Below the pieces are notes generated by a model. That model was not told the DNA's origin, did no database searches, and was given only the letters and a program-made list of their open reading frames with translations. The position numbers and the translations under genes were made by a program. Of a stretch of 59,448 nucleotides of DNA, positions 1 through 8,971 are shown one piece after another; position 1 is the first letter of the stretch, and each line of letters begins with the position of its first letter. This DNA comes from Bacteroides sp. (GTDB lineage Bacteria; Bacteroidota; Bacteroidia; Bacteroidales; Bacteroidaceae), in assembly GCF_029057325.1 (NCBI RefSeq), contig NZ_JAICZW010000012.1, positions 1 to 59,448 of the forward strand, given 5' to 3'.

Positions 1-1472
1 CTCTGGAACAGCGGCAACGCTCCAACGCCCTCAGCGAGGAAATCGTACTGAAAAGCAAGTCCGACAGCCGCTGGCAATGGACCACCGGTGTCTTCGGCTT
101 CTACCAATGGCTCAGAACCGATGCCCCCGTGGTATTCAGGGAGGCAGGCATGGAGATGCTGAGGCAGATGCTGGGCAGCGTCATACCGTCGCGCATCAGC
201 GTGCCGATGGGTCCCTCCATGAGCATGAACATCCTTCCCTCGCTCAACATCACCGACCACCGAATGCCCATCAGCGGCAATTTCGACACCCCGCTGCTGA
301 ACGGAGCACTCTTCCATCAGTCCACCTTCCGCGACCTCTTCGGTCTGAAAGGCATGTCGTTCACCGCCGGACTGCGTCTGGACTACGAGCGCATGAAGAT
401 GAAATATGACTCGGGCACCGAGATGAACTATACGGTAGGCATACGGGGAGAGATGATGCGGAACGACGCGGTGATAAGAGAGATAGAGATGATGCCTGAA
501 ACAGCCCTGACCGCAGAGTCGCGCTACCGGGGAGACATCAACAAGGACTATCTGCAACTGCTTCCTAAATTCGCGCTGCAATACGACCTCGCCCATGGCC
601 GGGGCAACCTCTACGCCACCGTGAGCAAGGGCTACCGTTCGGGAGGCTACAACGTGCAGATGTTCTCCGACCTGCTGCAATCCGCCCTGCGGAACGACAT
701 GATGCGGCAGAGCAAAGAGGCAATCCTGCCAAACGTACCCGAGGCCTACCGCGAGTTGGTGAACAACTATTTCCCCCAGGCAGGCGAGAATCCGGAGGTG
801 GAATCGTCCACCACCTACAAGCCCGAACAGACCTGGAACTACGAGATAGGCACCCACCTGAACCTGCTGGAAGGACGCCTGCACACCGACGCCGCCCTCT
901 TTTGGCTGGAGACGAAAGACCAGCAGATATCCCGCTTCGCCCCCAACGGACTGGGCCGCGAAACGGCCAACGCCGGCAAGAGCCGCAGCATAGGCGCGGA
1001 AATCGCCCTGACAGCCACCATCGTCTCCGACCTCACGCTGAACGCTTCCTACGGCTACACCTATGCCACCTTCCGCGACTACATCGGCAACGAAAAAGTA
1101 AACGGAGAGATTCAGGAAATCAGCTACAACGGCAAGTATGTGCCGTTCGTACCCAAGCACACGATGAACCTCGGCGGGCAATACACCTTCCGGCTCCGCC
1201 CGAACCATTGGCTCGACCGCATCGCCCTGAGCGCCAACTACTCCGGCAACGGCCGCATCTACTGGACAGAGCAAAACGACGTCAGCCAGCCCTTCTATGC
1301 CACCCTGAACGGCCGCCTCAGCTTCCAGAAAGGAAATGCGCAAATCGACTTCTGGGTGCGCAACGCGCTGAACAAAGAGTACGCATCCTTCTACTTTGAA
1401 AGCATGGGAAACGGGTTTATGCAGCAAGGACGACCCGTGCAAGGAGGAATAGAGATTAGATGCAGATTCTAA
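1..1472 (+). CDS. TonB-dependent outer-membrane receptor, C-terminal part (5' end outside window)
   Basis: The frame is open from the window edge (first full codon at base 3) to the TAA at 1470-1472, giving about 489 visible residues. They read as the C-terminal beta-barrel of a TonB-dependent receptor: alternating amphipathic strands, the motif KGYRSGGYN common in siderophore-type receptors, and a last residue Phe (ending RCRF), the usual outer-membrane targeting signal read by BamA. The plug domain and TonB box lie upstream and cannot be seen. The substrate is not predictable from the barrel alone; iron-siderophore uptake is the usual role of receptors with this barrel type. A GTG at 129 is only an internal valine, because the receptor-like sequence continues in frame upstream of it. 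Confidence 0.9.
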   Translation, partial: LEQRQRSNALSEEIVLKSKSDSRWQWTTGVFGFYQWLRTDAPVVFREAGMEMLRQMLGSVIPSRISVPMGPSMSMNILPSLNITDHRMPISGNFDTPLLNGALFHQSTFRDLFGLKGMSFTAGLRLDYERMKMKYDSGTEMNYTVGIRGEMMRNDAVIREIEMMPETALTAESRYRGDINKDYLQLLPKFALQYDLAHGRGNLYATVSKGYRSGGYNVQMFSDLLQSALRNDMMRQSKEAILPNVPEAYRELVNNYFPQAGENPEVESSTTYKPEQTWNYEIGTHLNLLEGRLHTDAALFWLETKDQQISRFAPNGLGRETANAGKSRSIGAEIALTATIVSDLTLNASYGYTYATFRDYIGNEKVNGEIQEISYNGKYVPFVPKHTMNLGGQYTFRLRPNHWLDRIALSANYSGNGRIYWTEQNDVSQPFYATLNGRLSFQKGNAQIDFWVRNALNKEYASFYFESMGNGFMQQGRPVQGGIEIRCRF

Positions 1473-1516
1473 AAAAAAGAGGGTATATTATTCCATTTTT
1501 ACCCCTATTAATAGTC

Positions 1517-1640
1517 GCGTTGACAGACACTTGTGTTTGAGACGACAGACACAAGTGTCTAAGACGACAGACACAAGTGTTTGAGACGACAGAAGCAAGT
1601 GTCTGTCAACGTCCATATAAACGCCTGAAAATGAGGCGTT
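1517..1640 (+). repeat. Dispersed palindromic repeat family 1, copy 1
   Basis: Four related units of the type GACAGACACTTGTGTTTGAG or its reverse complement lie head to tail. The outer arms, 1518-1533 and 1596-1611, form a 16-bp perfect inverted repeat around CGTTGACAGACACTTG, and inner units can pair again. A small hairpin AACGCCT/AGGCGTT (1620-1640) follows. Similar sequence occurs at about 20.1 kb (inverted) and 39.6 kb (same orientation). It lies in the gap after the TonB receptor and before the convergent lipoprotein gene, so it could fold in RNA as a bidirectional terminator or stabiliser. No coding function is seen. Confidence 0.8.
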
Positions 1641-1717
1641 CTTTCAATGAGATTTTTCACTCCCTTCTTCGTTCTGTCTATCGAAGGATGACCGATGCCC
1701 CTCACTGGGATATCCCG

Positions 1718-2800
1718 TCACTGATTGATTGCCTCGCAATGCGGACACGCCCCCTTCTCCCTTATCACCTGTCCGCACCTGCCACAACGGTAACGGGCAG
1801 CTTTCAGTGACACACACAATCTTTTGAAGAACAGGCATACAAACGCCGCAAGAAACAGATAACCCACGTAGATGGAAACAGTCAGAATAAAAAAGAAATA
1901 GCAGAAGATGCAGCAAGACGCCAGTCCCAACAGATAGAACACCGCCGCCTCCGGAGAAAGTTGGCGGAACAATTCATCGAGCACCGCCAAAAGCACCACA
2001 ACAAACAGCCAAAGGCTCATCAGAAACAACGAAAGGACGAACGGCACCCTGAAGGGCGACAACGTAGGATTGAAATAGAAATGTAGCCACGTTTCCGGCA
2101 CAAAGACCTGCATCGACTCGTAAATCGTGGCGCTGCAAGCCATCAGCAGGCACAGCAACAACGGATAAACGCTGTCAATATCGTTAAAACAAACCAACCA
2201 CAACCGCTTACGCCGGAAGATGCGGAAGAGCCAGAGTGCGACAAACAGGGCAAAGACTGCGATGAAATAAGAGGCATGCGTATCGCTGAACAGATAAATC
2301 GCCTGCGAAACGCTGTCCAACGGCACAAAAGCACGCATCATCTCCGACTCGCGCAACCATCCCTGCACCTCCTGCGAATGTGCCAGCTTCACCCATACAC
2401 TGTCCACACTATCGGCAGGATGAACGGCAAACTCCGCCACCACCGCACGGTCGCCCTTGCGAAGCACATTGTAACAATCTTTCAATGGCAAGCAAACCAG
2501 GCTGACGGAATCGGCACATACCTCCAGATTCGTATTCCACGTGTAATGGCGTTCGTAAAGATAAGCCAACGAATCGCGGGTGTACTTGCCCAAGGCCGCA
2601 TCGTCAAGATTGGGACAAGAATAGCGGCAGGAAGAAAGCAAGAAGATGAAAAACGCCGGAAAAAGAAATATAAAGAAGGAAGAACGAAAAATGAAGGAGG
2701 AGGAGCTGCGGAAATTACCGGCTCCACTCCCTGCTCCGTTTTTCTTTTCTGTTCTTCTGCTTCCGACCATTCTCATACTTGCATCCCTAAAATTCCTCAT
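1718..2800 (-). CDS. Lipoprotein with SH3-like domain, four membrane segments and C-terminal zinc ribbon
   Basis: About 360 residues, not matched to a named gene. The N-terminus has a very hydrophobic Phe-rich stretch ending in FLLSSC, a lipobox. Next come about 130 residues including a region with Trp-Val and Gly-Trp spacing (WVKLAH...GWLRESEM) that resembles a bacterial SH3 domain. Four hydrophobic segments follow (FIAVFALFVALWLF and three more), then a C-terminal ribbon CGRCG...CPHC, probably binding zinc. The start is uncertain: ATG codons at 2800, 2776 and 2770 are possible, and 2800 overlaps the stop of the upstream U32 gene by 14 bases, which suggests one transcript. The Ser/Phe-rich leader is encoded by purine-rich repetitive DNA and may be variable. 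Confidence 0.7.
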   Translation of the reverse strand: MRNFRDASMRMVGSRRTEKKNGAGSGAGNFRSSSSFIFRSSFFIFLFPAFFIFLLSSCRYSCPNLDDAALGKYTRDSLAYLYERHYTWNTNLEVCADSVSLVCLPLKDCYNVLRKGDRAVVAEFAVHPADSVDSVWVKLAHSQEVQGWLRESEMMRAFVPLDSVSQAIYLFSDTHASYFIAVFALFVALWLFRIFRRKRLWLVCFNDIDSVYPLLLCLLMACSATIYESMQVFVPETWLHFYFNPTLSPFRVPFVLSLFLMSLWLFVVVLLAVLDELFRQLSPEAAVFYLLGLASCCIFCYFFFILTVSIYVGYLFLAAFVCLFFKRLCVSLKAARYRCGRCGQVIREKGACPHCEAINQ

Positions 2801-4679
2801 TTCCCCCAAACACCTTCATCTGGCAGTTCTTACAATCGAAAGCCAACCGGAAGCGTTTGCCGTCCAATCCTACTAAATAATAGGGTTCCCGATAAGGGGA
2901 ACGTCCCTTCTGATGAACGGGACACCAGCCCATGCTGAAACGCAAGCAGTGTTTACAGAACATCAGGACGGCTTGAGGGACAGGCTGTTTTTCGTAAGCG
3001 GAAGCAATGGATTGCAAACCATGCGCTTGATAGAAGCGATATGCCGCGTTGTTCATCACATTGCCCAAATAGGTCAGTTCGGCGGCAGGAAACGGATGCC
3101 CGGTAGGTTTCATGAGAGCCGACTCACGACGATAGGTGATGCGTCGTGCCGCCATCAGCCTATCAATGACCTGACGCCGCCAGTCTGCCACGACAGAGGC
3201 CGGCAGGAACCAATTCTGAGAAAGATGCAGGCCGATGCCGGAAGCATCTTTCGATGCTCCATCGGAAACAGCCGAAAGCTTTTCCGCAACTTCAAACGGC
3301 GTGTTACCTAATTTCGACAATTGCGCCCGCAGATTATCTGCCTGTGGAGTGCGTGCCACCTCTTTAGGGTAAGGGAAAGAGCGTGCCACCCGGTTGCCAT
3401 CTTCATCGGAAACAGTCAGGCTGAAGCCGAAAGCCGTGTCGGCAAGCGTCCATCCAATCCTGATTTTACGCTCGGACGACTTACGGGCAAGAAGACGTTC
3501 AAACTCTTGGTCGTAGTTCCGGTAAAGACGGGTACGAGGTTTGATGCGAGGCATCTCTCCTGCCGGATAGAGTTTATTCCCATCCACCCTGTTGATACGG
3601 AATCCTTGCAGCCGACCCTGTTCGTCCAGAAAGCAAACGCCGTCCCCGTTATGAAAAGCTTTCACACCCGCCACGGTCAGGTAGTTGCCACGCTGCTCCT
3701 TCATCGTCCCCATCTCTTCGCCCAACGATTTAGGGGTGTCGAATGAGGCAACCGCCTGTTCGCGCCCCTGCAAGAAATAGTGGGTGAACCCGCGGCTGAA
3801 GCTCTTGTCCAGTTGGGGTTTGAAATCGAAATGGCAAACGCCGGAAGAAGCACGCACATACTCCCGCCGACGGGCAAAGAGGAGGTCCAGCTTCTGCCGA
3901 TAGGCGGCGGTCACATTCTTCACGTACGAAACGTCCTTCAATCGGCCTTCTATTTTCAGGGAAGTGACTCCGGCATCCAGCAAGTCCTCCAAAACATCGC
4001 TCTGATTCAGGTCCTTCAAGGAGAGCAGGTGCTTGTCGCGTACAATCGTTTTTCCATCCGCATCCTGCAAGCTGAACGGCAACCGGCAGAACTGCGCACA
4101 CTCTCCCCGATTGGCACTGCGCCCGAAGCATGCCTGACTGACATAGCACTGTCCGCTGTAGCTCACACAGAGCGCCCCGTGCACAAATACCTCAAGCGGC
4201 ACTTCCGGACAAGATGTGTGAATATGCCTGATCTCTTGCAACGAAAGTTCGCGCGCCAGCACTACCTGCCGGAAACCGGCATCTGCCAGAAAGCGCACTT
4301 TCTCAGGCGTACGGTTATCCATCTGCGTACTTGCGTGAAGCGGAATGGGAGGCAGGTTCAAACGAGTGATTCCCATATCCTGCACAATCAGCGCATCCAC
4401 TCCCGCACGATACAAAGCCCAAATCATCTTTTCCGTCTCTGCCAGTTCATCATCTTTCAGAATCGTGTTGACGGTAACATAAATACGGACATTGTATAAA
4501 TGGGCATACACCACCAAAGCCGCGATATCTTCCAACGAATTGACTGCCGCAGCACGTGCGCCGAACTTCGGTGCCCCAATGTACACCGCATCCGCCCCGT
4601 GATTGACAGCTTCGATACCACATTCCAGATTCTTGGCAGGTGCCAGCAGTTCTATTTTACGTGGCTTCATCAGCATCAT
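2787..4679 (-). CDS. Peptidase U32 family protein, RlhA/YegQ-like
   Basis: 630 residues. It begins with the family motif [21 protein letters not shown] and carries the complete U32 signature [19 protein letters not shown] around residue 170, followed by [16 protein letters not shown]. These clustered cysteines bind an iron-sulfur cluster in characterised relatives. The length and the extra C-terminal domain match E. coli RlhA (YdcP), which hydroxylates 23S rRNA C2501, rather than the short collagenase-like members. The C-terminus adds further Cys pairs (CKHC, FDCKNC). The start overlaps the metA stop by 4 bases (ATGA type), so translation is probably coupled. The enzyme class is sure; rRNA hydroxylation is inferred from architecture. 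Confidence 0.9.
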   Translation of the reverse strand: MMLMKPRKIELLAPAKNLECGIEAVNHGADAVYIGAPKFGARAAAVNSLEDIAALVVYAHLYNVRIYVTVNTILKDDELAETEKMIWALYRAGVDALIVQDMGITRLNLPPIPLHASTQMDNRTPEKVRFLADAGFRQVVLARELSLQEIRHIHTSCPEVPLEVFVHGALCVSYSGQCYVSQACFGRSANRGECAQFCRLPFSLQDADGKTIVRDKHLLSLKDLNQSDVLEDLLDAGVTSLKIEGRLKDVSYVKNVTAAYRQKLDLLFARRREYVRASSGVCHFDFKPQLDKSFSRGFTHYFLQGREQAVASFDTPKSLGEEMGTMKEQRGNYLTVAGVKAFHNGDGVCFLDEQGRLQGFRINRVDGNKLYPAGEMPRIKPRTRLYRNYDQEFERLLARKSSERKIRIGWTLADTAFGFSLTVSDEDGNRVARSFPYPKEVARTPQADNLRAQLSKLGNTPFEVAEKLSAVSDGASKDASGIGLHLSQNWFLPASVVADWRRQVIDRLMAARRITYRRESALMKPTGHPFPAAELTYLGNVMNNAAYRFYQAHGLQSIASAYEKQPVPQAVLMFCKHCLRFSMGWCPVHQKGRSPYREPYYLVGLDGKRFRLAFDCKNCQMKVFGGNEEF

Positions 4680-5593
4680 TCTATATCTTCAATATTATAC
4701 GGAGTCTCCTGATAAACAAAATAATTCAGCCAATTGGAAAACAACAGGTTGGCATGAGCACGCCAACGCACCAGCACCCCTTTGTCCGGCTCATTGTCCA
4801 CATAATAGTTGCGGGGCATTTCAATAGGCAATCCTTTATCCAAGTCACGACGATACTCCGTGTCCAGCGTCAACGGAGAGTATTCCGAATGTCCGGTCAC
4901 GAAGAACTCACGTCCGCCACGGGCCACAACCATATATACACCGGCATCTTTCGATTCAGAGAGGAGCGTCAATTCGGGCACCTTCAATATATCCTCCCTA
5001 CGTATCTCCGTATGCCGGCTATGGGGCACACAGAACGCATCGTCAAATCCTCTGAATATAGGGTGCAGAGGCTGCAATGTGCGATGTTCGAAGATACCGA
5101 ACATTTTCTTATCCAGTGCATATTTGGGCACCCCGTAGTGATGATAAAGTCCGGCTTGAGCAGCCCAGCAAATGTAGAGCGTGGAAGTGACATGTGTACG
5201 TGCCCAATCGAAGATTTCGGTAATTTCATTCCAATAGGTCACGTCCTCAAACTCCATTTGCTCCACCGGCGCACCGGTAATAATCATGCCATCATACTTC
5301 TCGCCACGCATCTTCTCGAAATCCGTATAGAATGCCCGCATGTGCTCTATCGGAGTATTCTTAGGGGTGTGGCTCTTTATCTTCATCAATGAGATCTCCA
5401 CCTGAAGCGGAGTGTTGGAAAGCAAGCGTACCAGGTCTGTCTCTGTCGTGATCTTCAACGGCATCAGATTCAGAATCACAATGCGCAACGGACGGATATC
5501 CTGCTGAGTTGCCCGGGAATTATCAATGACAAAGATATTCTCCTCTTTCAACAACTCAATGGCAGGCAGCTTATCGGGTAAATTTAAAGGCAT
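4676..5593 (-). CDS. metA: Homoserine O-acyltransferase (MetA family), predicted acetyl-CoA specific
   Basis: 305 residues, the full family length. The enzyme acylates the homoserine hydroxyl at the start of methionine biosynthesis. Catalytic residues fall at the E. coli numbers: Cys142 in YICWAAQ, and His235 and Glu237 in VTGHSEYS. Position 111 is Glu (GAPVE). In characterised MetA proteins Glu111 gives acetyl-CoA use and Gly111 succinyl-CoA use, so this is probably a homoserine O-acetyltransferase despite the usual succinyltransferase name. It is the first gene of an operon with the U32 protein and lipoprotein. metF lies 2.4 kb away on the other strand, so methionine and one-carbon genes are loosely grouped. 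Confidence 0.96.
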   Translation of the reverse strand: MPLNLPDKLPAIELLKEENIFVIDNSRATQQDIRPLRIVILNLMPLKITTETDLVRLLSNTPLQVEISLMKIKSHTPKNTPIEHMRAFYTDFEKMRGEKYDGMIITGAPVEQMEFEDVTYWNEITEIFDWARTHVTSTLYICWAAQAGLYHHYGVPKYALDKKMFGIFEHRTLQPLHPIFRGFDDAFCVPHSRHTEIRREDILKVPELTLLSESKDAGVYMVVARGGREFFVTGHSEYSPLTLDTEYRRDLDKGLPIEMPRNYYVDNEPDKGVLVRWRAHANLLFSNWLNYFVYQETPYNIEDIE

Positions 5594-5953
5594 AAAGCTA
5601 TGACTACAATTTAACTTATTACTATTTACGATTTTAGTGTGTAAAGGTAGGCAAAAAATCAGAGCAGGGTCAATAAATTATAAAAGTTTTATAGATTTAT
5701 CCTTCTTTTTCTAACATATTTGATTACATTTGTTGCGATAGCTACAAGTAGTTATAAAAAAAATACGATTCAAAAGCATTGCGACACGATATCAAGTGGA
5801 ATACGAATAATTAGCATTTAAAAGCGTAAATAACTTTTTCATACCGGTTATAGCTCTGCCCAATCACATTTTTTTAACGACAATTTATTGAGCTAAACCG
5901 GGACATCCAAGGAAGAATACTCCTCCACTGCCCCTTAATTTAATTATAATACC
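5594..5953. other. Divergent intergenic region metA / fimbrillin gene
   Basis: 360 AT-rich bases. Besides the metA promoter, TACATTTG at 5725-5732 is a possible -7 box for the plus-strand lipoprotein gene, which would leave a leader of over 200 bases. That leader contains an imperfect stem, CCGGTTATAGCTC (5844-5856) against GAGCTAAACCGG (5890-5901). No ORF is visible. Confidence 0.45.
5641..5673 (-). promoter_or_regulatory. Probable promoter of the metA operon
   Basis: On the minus strand, TTG (5671-5673) is followed after 21 bases by TACCTTTAC (5641-5649). This resembles the Bacteroidetes pair TTTG ... TAnnTTTG with 19-21 base spacing. It lies about 50 bases before the metA start. No SAM riboswitch-like fold was recognised in this short leader. 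Confidence 0.5.
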
Positions 5954-7876
5954 ATGAAAAAAAATTATTTGTCCAAAACGGCGTTTGCCGTTTCCTTATT
6001 CTGCTGTATGACATTAGTGAATACAGCTTGTGTCAACAAAATCAGCGATGATCCTGAAACAGAGCTGACAGAAGGAACAATTCCCATCTCCTTCTCCGTC
6101 CAAATCAAGCAGACTGCAACCAAAGTAACAGGCAATGCTTTTGAAAAGGGAGATAAAGCAGGATTAATAGCGACCACTCCCTCCAGCTCCATCAAAGGGA
6201 AGCGATACATTGACAATCTCTCCCTGACCTACTCAGAAGACAACAACCTCGTCCCCAAGAAAAGCGTATTCTACCCCGAAGGGGACATACCTTTGAATTT
6301 CATCAGTTACTACCCTTATCAGAACAACGGCGTACCGGCAGGTTCGTCCATCCTCCCCGTATCGATACAGACAGACCAAAGTGACAGCAAGAGCCACTCG
6401 CTCAGCGACTTTATGGTAGCTCAAACAAATGATGTCACCAATAAAGAAAAAGATGTGGCACTCGAATTTCAACACAAGTTCGCCAAACTGACCATCACGA
6501 TGACTCCCGATGAAAGCTGTACCGTTCAGGAACTGCTGGATGCCAATCCGCGCATCATAGCCACCGGATTACAAACCACCGCTGACTACGATCTGGAAAA
6601 TGGGACATTCAGCAACCTGCAAGAAGAAAAGGATATTGTAGCTTTCGGGAAATGGAGCATCAACACAAAGAAAAAGCTCATCGGCAAGGAATTCATCATT
6701 ATTCCGCAAAGCATCGGCAACAGCGAACAGTCATTCATCTTAGAATGGAACGGACGCATCTATAGTTGCGAAATGCCGAAGATGGAAATAGGCAGTAATA
6801 TGGAATGCGTCATTGACATTTCCACTACACAAACTAATAGTAATGCACTGAATTGTTTTGCCGGAAGCATCAAAGAATGGGACAGTATCACCAACATGGA
6901 GACCGACAACACAGAGCCGTATGCCGCCATACACATCCCGGCGCTCTCCTTTTCACAATCCAACATATACCGAATCTATCACGATGGAATGCCCGTAGCA
7001 GAAGTATGTAAAGAGTATCTCAAATCCACCTCGCTGACCTCCAGAGCAATCGTCGCCTACCCGATTACACCGGATGAAAAGACTGATTTAAGCAACGGAA
7101 TCATCTTACAACTCATCGATTGTGATGATGCCATCTGCGGAGGCAGGATAAGCTGGAATACAGACGATCACGGATTCACCTACACCGAAGGAGAATCTGC
7201 CTCCATCGACAAATTCTACATAGACGACCTTTATCATTTGTCGTTGAGTAAGCCCACCCAAGCAATCAATGTCAATATTATCAACCATGTCATACAGGAT
7301 ATTAGAGGAAAAAGCTGTGAAAAATACCCCATCACCAAAATAGGGAAGCAATACTGGATGGGAAAAGAACTGCGTGCAACCGCCTACAGGGATGGAACCG
7401 CCCTAAAGAAGCAGACAGAACTGGGAACGGATAAAGCCGGATATTACAAACCGGATAAATACAACATCTACTTCTACAACGGAGAAGCCGTTCTGGCCGG
7501 AGAGTTAGCACCCGAAGGATGGAGGCTCCCATCGGACGAAGAGTGGAAGCAACTGGAGGAATACATCGGTTATGATGCTGCCGTACTGAAAGCCGGTGAG
7601 TGGCAAGTGATGATTCCGGGCGAAGTTATGCCTGAAGTAACACCCGTCAACAATCATGCCTGGTTCAACGCCTATCCGGTCGGGATGTGGCTCAAAGGCG
7701 CCCATTACAGTCCCTATAAGATGACCGCTTTCTGGAGTTGGGATGCTCTAAACAACACACTTTCTGAAACCACTTTTTATCTTTTAGGTGAACAAAACAA
7801 GTTTGTAGTACAAGGGGCGCACGTTACCAATATGCCCTACTACAAGGCCCTTTCCATCCGCTGCATAAAAGAATAG
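5954..7876 (+). CDS. Fimbrillin-like lipoprotein with C-terminal FISUMP domain
   Basis: 640 residues. The signal peptide ends in a lipobox (LVNTAC, Cys26), giving an exported lipoprotein. Residues of about 40-300 read as a fimbrillin/Mfa-like region: PISFSVQIKQTATKVTGNAFEKGD is the characteristic first strand block of Bacteroidales fimbrillin-family proteins, followed by a GSIKEW motif. The last ~190 residues (YPITKIGKQYWMGKELRATAY ... APEGWRLPSDEEWKQLEEYIG ... SIRCIKE) match the Fibrobacter succinogenes major paralogous (FISUMP) domain. It could be a minor pilus or surface adhesin subunit. It stands alone, with no neighbouring fim/mfa subunits, so its partners would be elsewhere. Confidence 0.8.
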   Translation: MKKNYLSKTAFAVSLFCCMTLVNTACVNKISDDPETELTEGTIPISFSVQIKQTATKVTGNAFEKGDKAGLIATTPSSSIKGKRYIDNLSLTYSEDNNLVPKKSVFYPEGDIPLNFISYYPYQNNGVPAGSSILPVSIQTDQSDSKSHSLSDFMVAQTNDVTNKEKDVALEFQHKFAKLTITMTPDESCTVQELLDANPRIIATGLQTTADYDLENGTFSNLQEEKDIVAFGKWSINTKKKLIGKEFIIIPQSIGNSEQSFILEWNGRIYSCEMPKMEIGSNMECVIDISTTQTNSNALNCFAGSIKEWDSITNMETDNTEPYAAIHIPALSFSQSNIYRIYHDGMPVAEVCKEYLKSTSLTSRAIVAYPITPDEKTDLSNGIILQLIDCDDAICGGRISWNTDDHGFTYTEGESASIDKFYIDDLYHLSLSKPTQAINVNIINHVIQDIRGKSCEKYPITKIGKQYWMGKELRATAYRDGTALKKQTELGTDKAGYYKPDKYNIYFYNGEAVLAGELAPEGWRLPSDEEWKQLEEYIGYDAAVLKAGEWQVMIPGEVMPEVTPVNNHAWFNAYPVGMWLKGAHYSPYKMTAFWSWDALNNTLSETTFYLLGEQNKFVVQGAHVTNMPYYKALSIRCIKE

Positions 7877-7967
7877 CGGTCAATCTCAACGATTTTCATT
7901 TCTTTTTCGTATTTTTGTTGCCAATGTGTAAGTTTTTTGCCTATTGAACAAAGATAACGAAAAAGAA

Positions 7968-8921
7968 ATGAGAATAATCGACCTGATAAACAGCAACGAA
8001 AAAACAGCCTTTTCTTTCGAAATACTGCCACCGCTGAAAGGCACGGGTATCGAAAAAGTGTATGAAACCATTGATACATTACGGGAATTTGCCCCCAAAT
8101 ACATCAACATCACTACCCACCGCAGCGAATATGTATATAAGGATCTTGGCAACGGAATATTCCAACGGAACCGCTTGCGCCGACGTCCTGGAACGATTGC
8201 CGTGGCGGCTGCCATCCAAAACAAATACAACATTACGGTCGTACCTCACATCCTTTGCAGTGGCTTCACCCGCGAAGATACGGAGTACGAACTGCTCGAC
8301 CTGCAATTCCTCAACATCACCGACCTGCTGGTGCTGCGCGGCGACAAAGCCAAGCACGAATCAGTATTCACACCCGAAGCTGACGGTTACAACCATGCCA
8401 TTGAACTACAGGAACAAATCAACAATTTCAACAAAGGCATCTTCGTCGATGGTTCCGAAATGAAAATAACGAATACACCATTCTCCTACGGTGTGGCGTG
8501 TTATCCTGAAAAGCACGAAGAGGCTCCCAACATAGAAACCGACCTTTATTGGCTAAAGAAGAAAGTGGAGACAGGTGCCGAATATGCCGTAACCCAACTC
8601 TTCTATGACAACCGTAAATACTTCGCATTTGTGGAACGTGCCCGTCAAGCCGGCATCACCATCCCTATCATTCCGGGCATCAAGCCTTTCAAGAAACTGT
8701 CGCAACTCAGCATGATACCTAAGACCTTCAAGGTCGATTTACCTGAAGAACTGACCAAAGAAGCCTTGAAATGCAAGAGTGACGAAGAGGCCAAGCAAGT
8801 GGGAATCGAGTGGTGCATACAGCAGTGCAAGGAGCTGATAGCGCATGGCGTACCCAGCCTGCACTTCTACTCCGTGGGAGCTACAGACAGCATCAAGAAG
8901 GTGGCCAAACAAATCTACTAA
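7968..8921 (+). CDS. metF: Methylenetetrahydrofolate reductase
   Basis: 317 residues. The enzyme reduces 5,10-methylene-THF to 5-methyl-THF with FAD, supplying methyl groups to methionine synthase. Family motifs are present: FSFEILPPLKGTG at the N-terminus, the conserved active-site Glu within FEILPP, LVLRGD near residue 125, and QLFYDNRKYF near 215. I chose ATG 7968 (MRIIDLINSNEKT); an in-frame TTG at 7944 would add eight residues with no family support. A -7-like TATTTTTG at 7910-7917 lies upstream. holB follows after 50 bases and may be co-transcribed. Confidence 0.96.
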   Translation: MRIIDLINSNEKTAFSFEILPPLKGTGIEKVYETIDTLREFAPKYINITTHRSEYVYKDLGNGIFQRNRLRRRPGTIAVAAAIQNKYNITVVPHILCSGFTREDTEYELLDLQFLNITDLLVLRGDKAKHESVFTPEADGYNHAIELQEQINNFNKGIFVDGSEMKITNTPFSYGVACYPEKHEEAPNIETDLYWLKKKVETGAEYAVTQLFYDNRKYFAFVERARQAGITIPIIPGIKPFKKLSQLSMIPKTFKVDLPEELTKEALKCKSDEEAKQVGIEWCIQQCKELIAHGVPSLHFYSVGATDSIKKVAKQIY

Positions 8922-8971
8922 AACAATAGGCAATTAAAATTTCAAGTAATAACTTATAAGCTATTAATCTC

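Noticed and set aside
1518..1611. Possible CRISPR array (four similar units)
   Set aside because: Units alternate in orientation, are separated by only a few bases rather than 30-40 base unique spacers, and no cas gene is present.
1577..1810. Small plus-strand ORF of 77 residues
   Set aside because: Begins inside the palindromic repeat and continues antisense to the lipoprotein gene; no coding features.
5594..5640. SAM riboswitch before metA
   Set aside because: The leader between promoter and ATG is only about 50 bases and shows no such fold.
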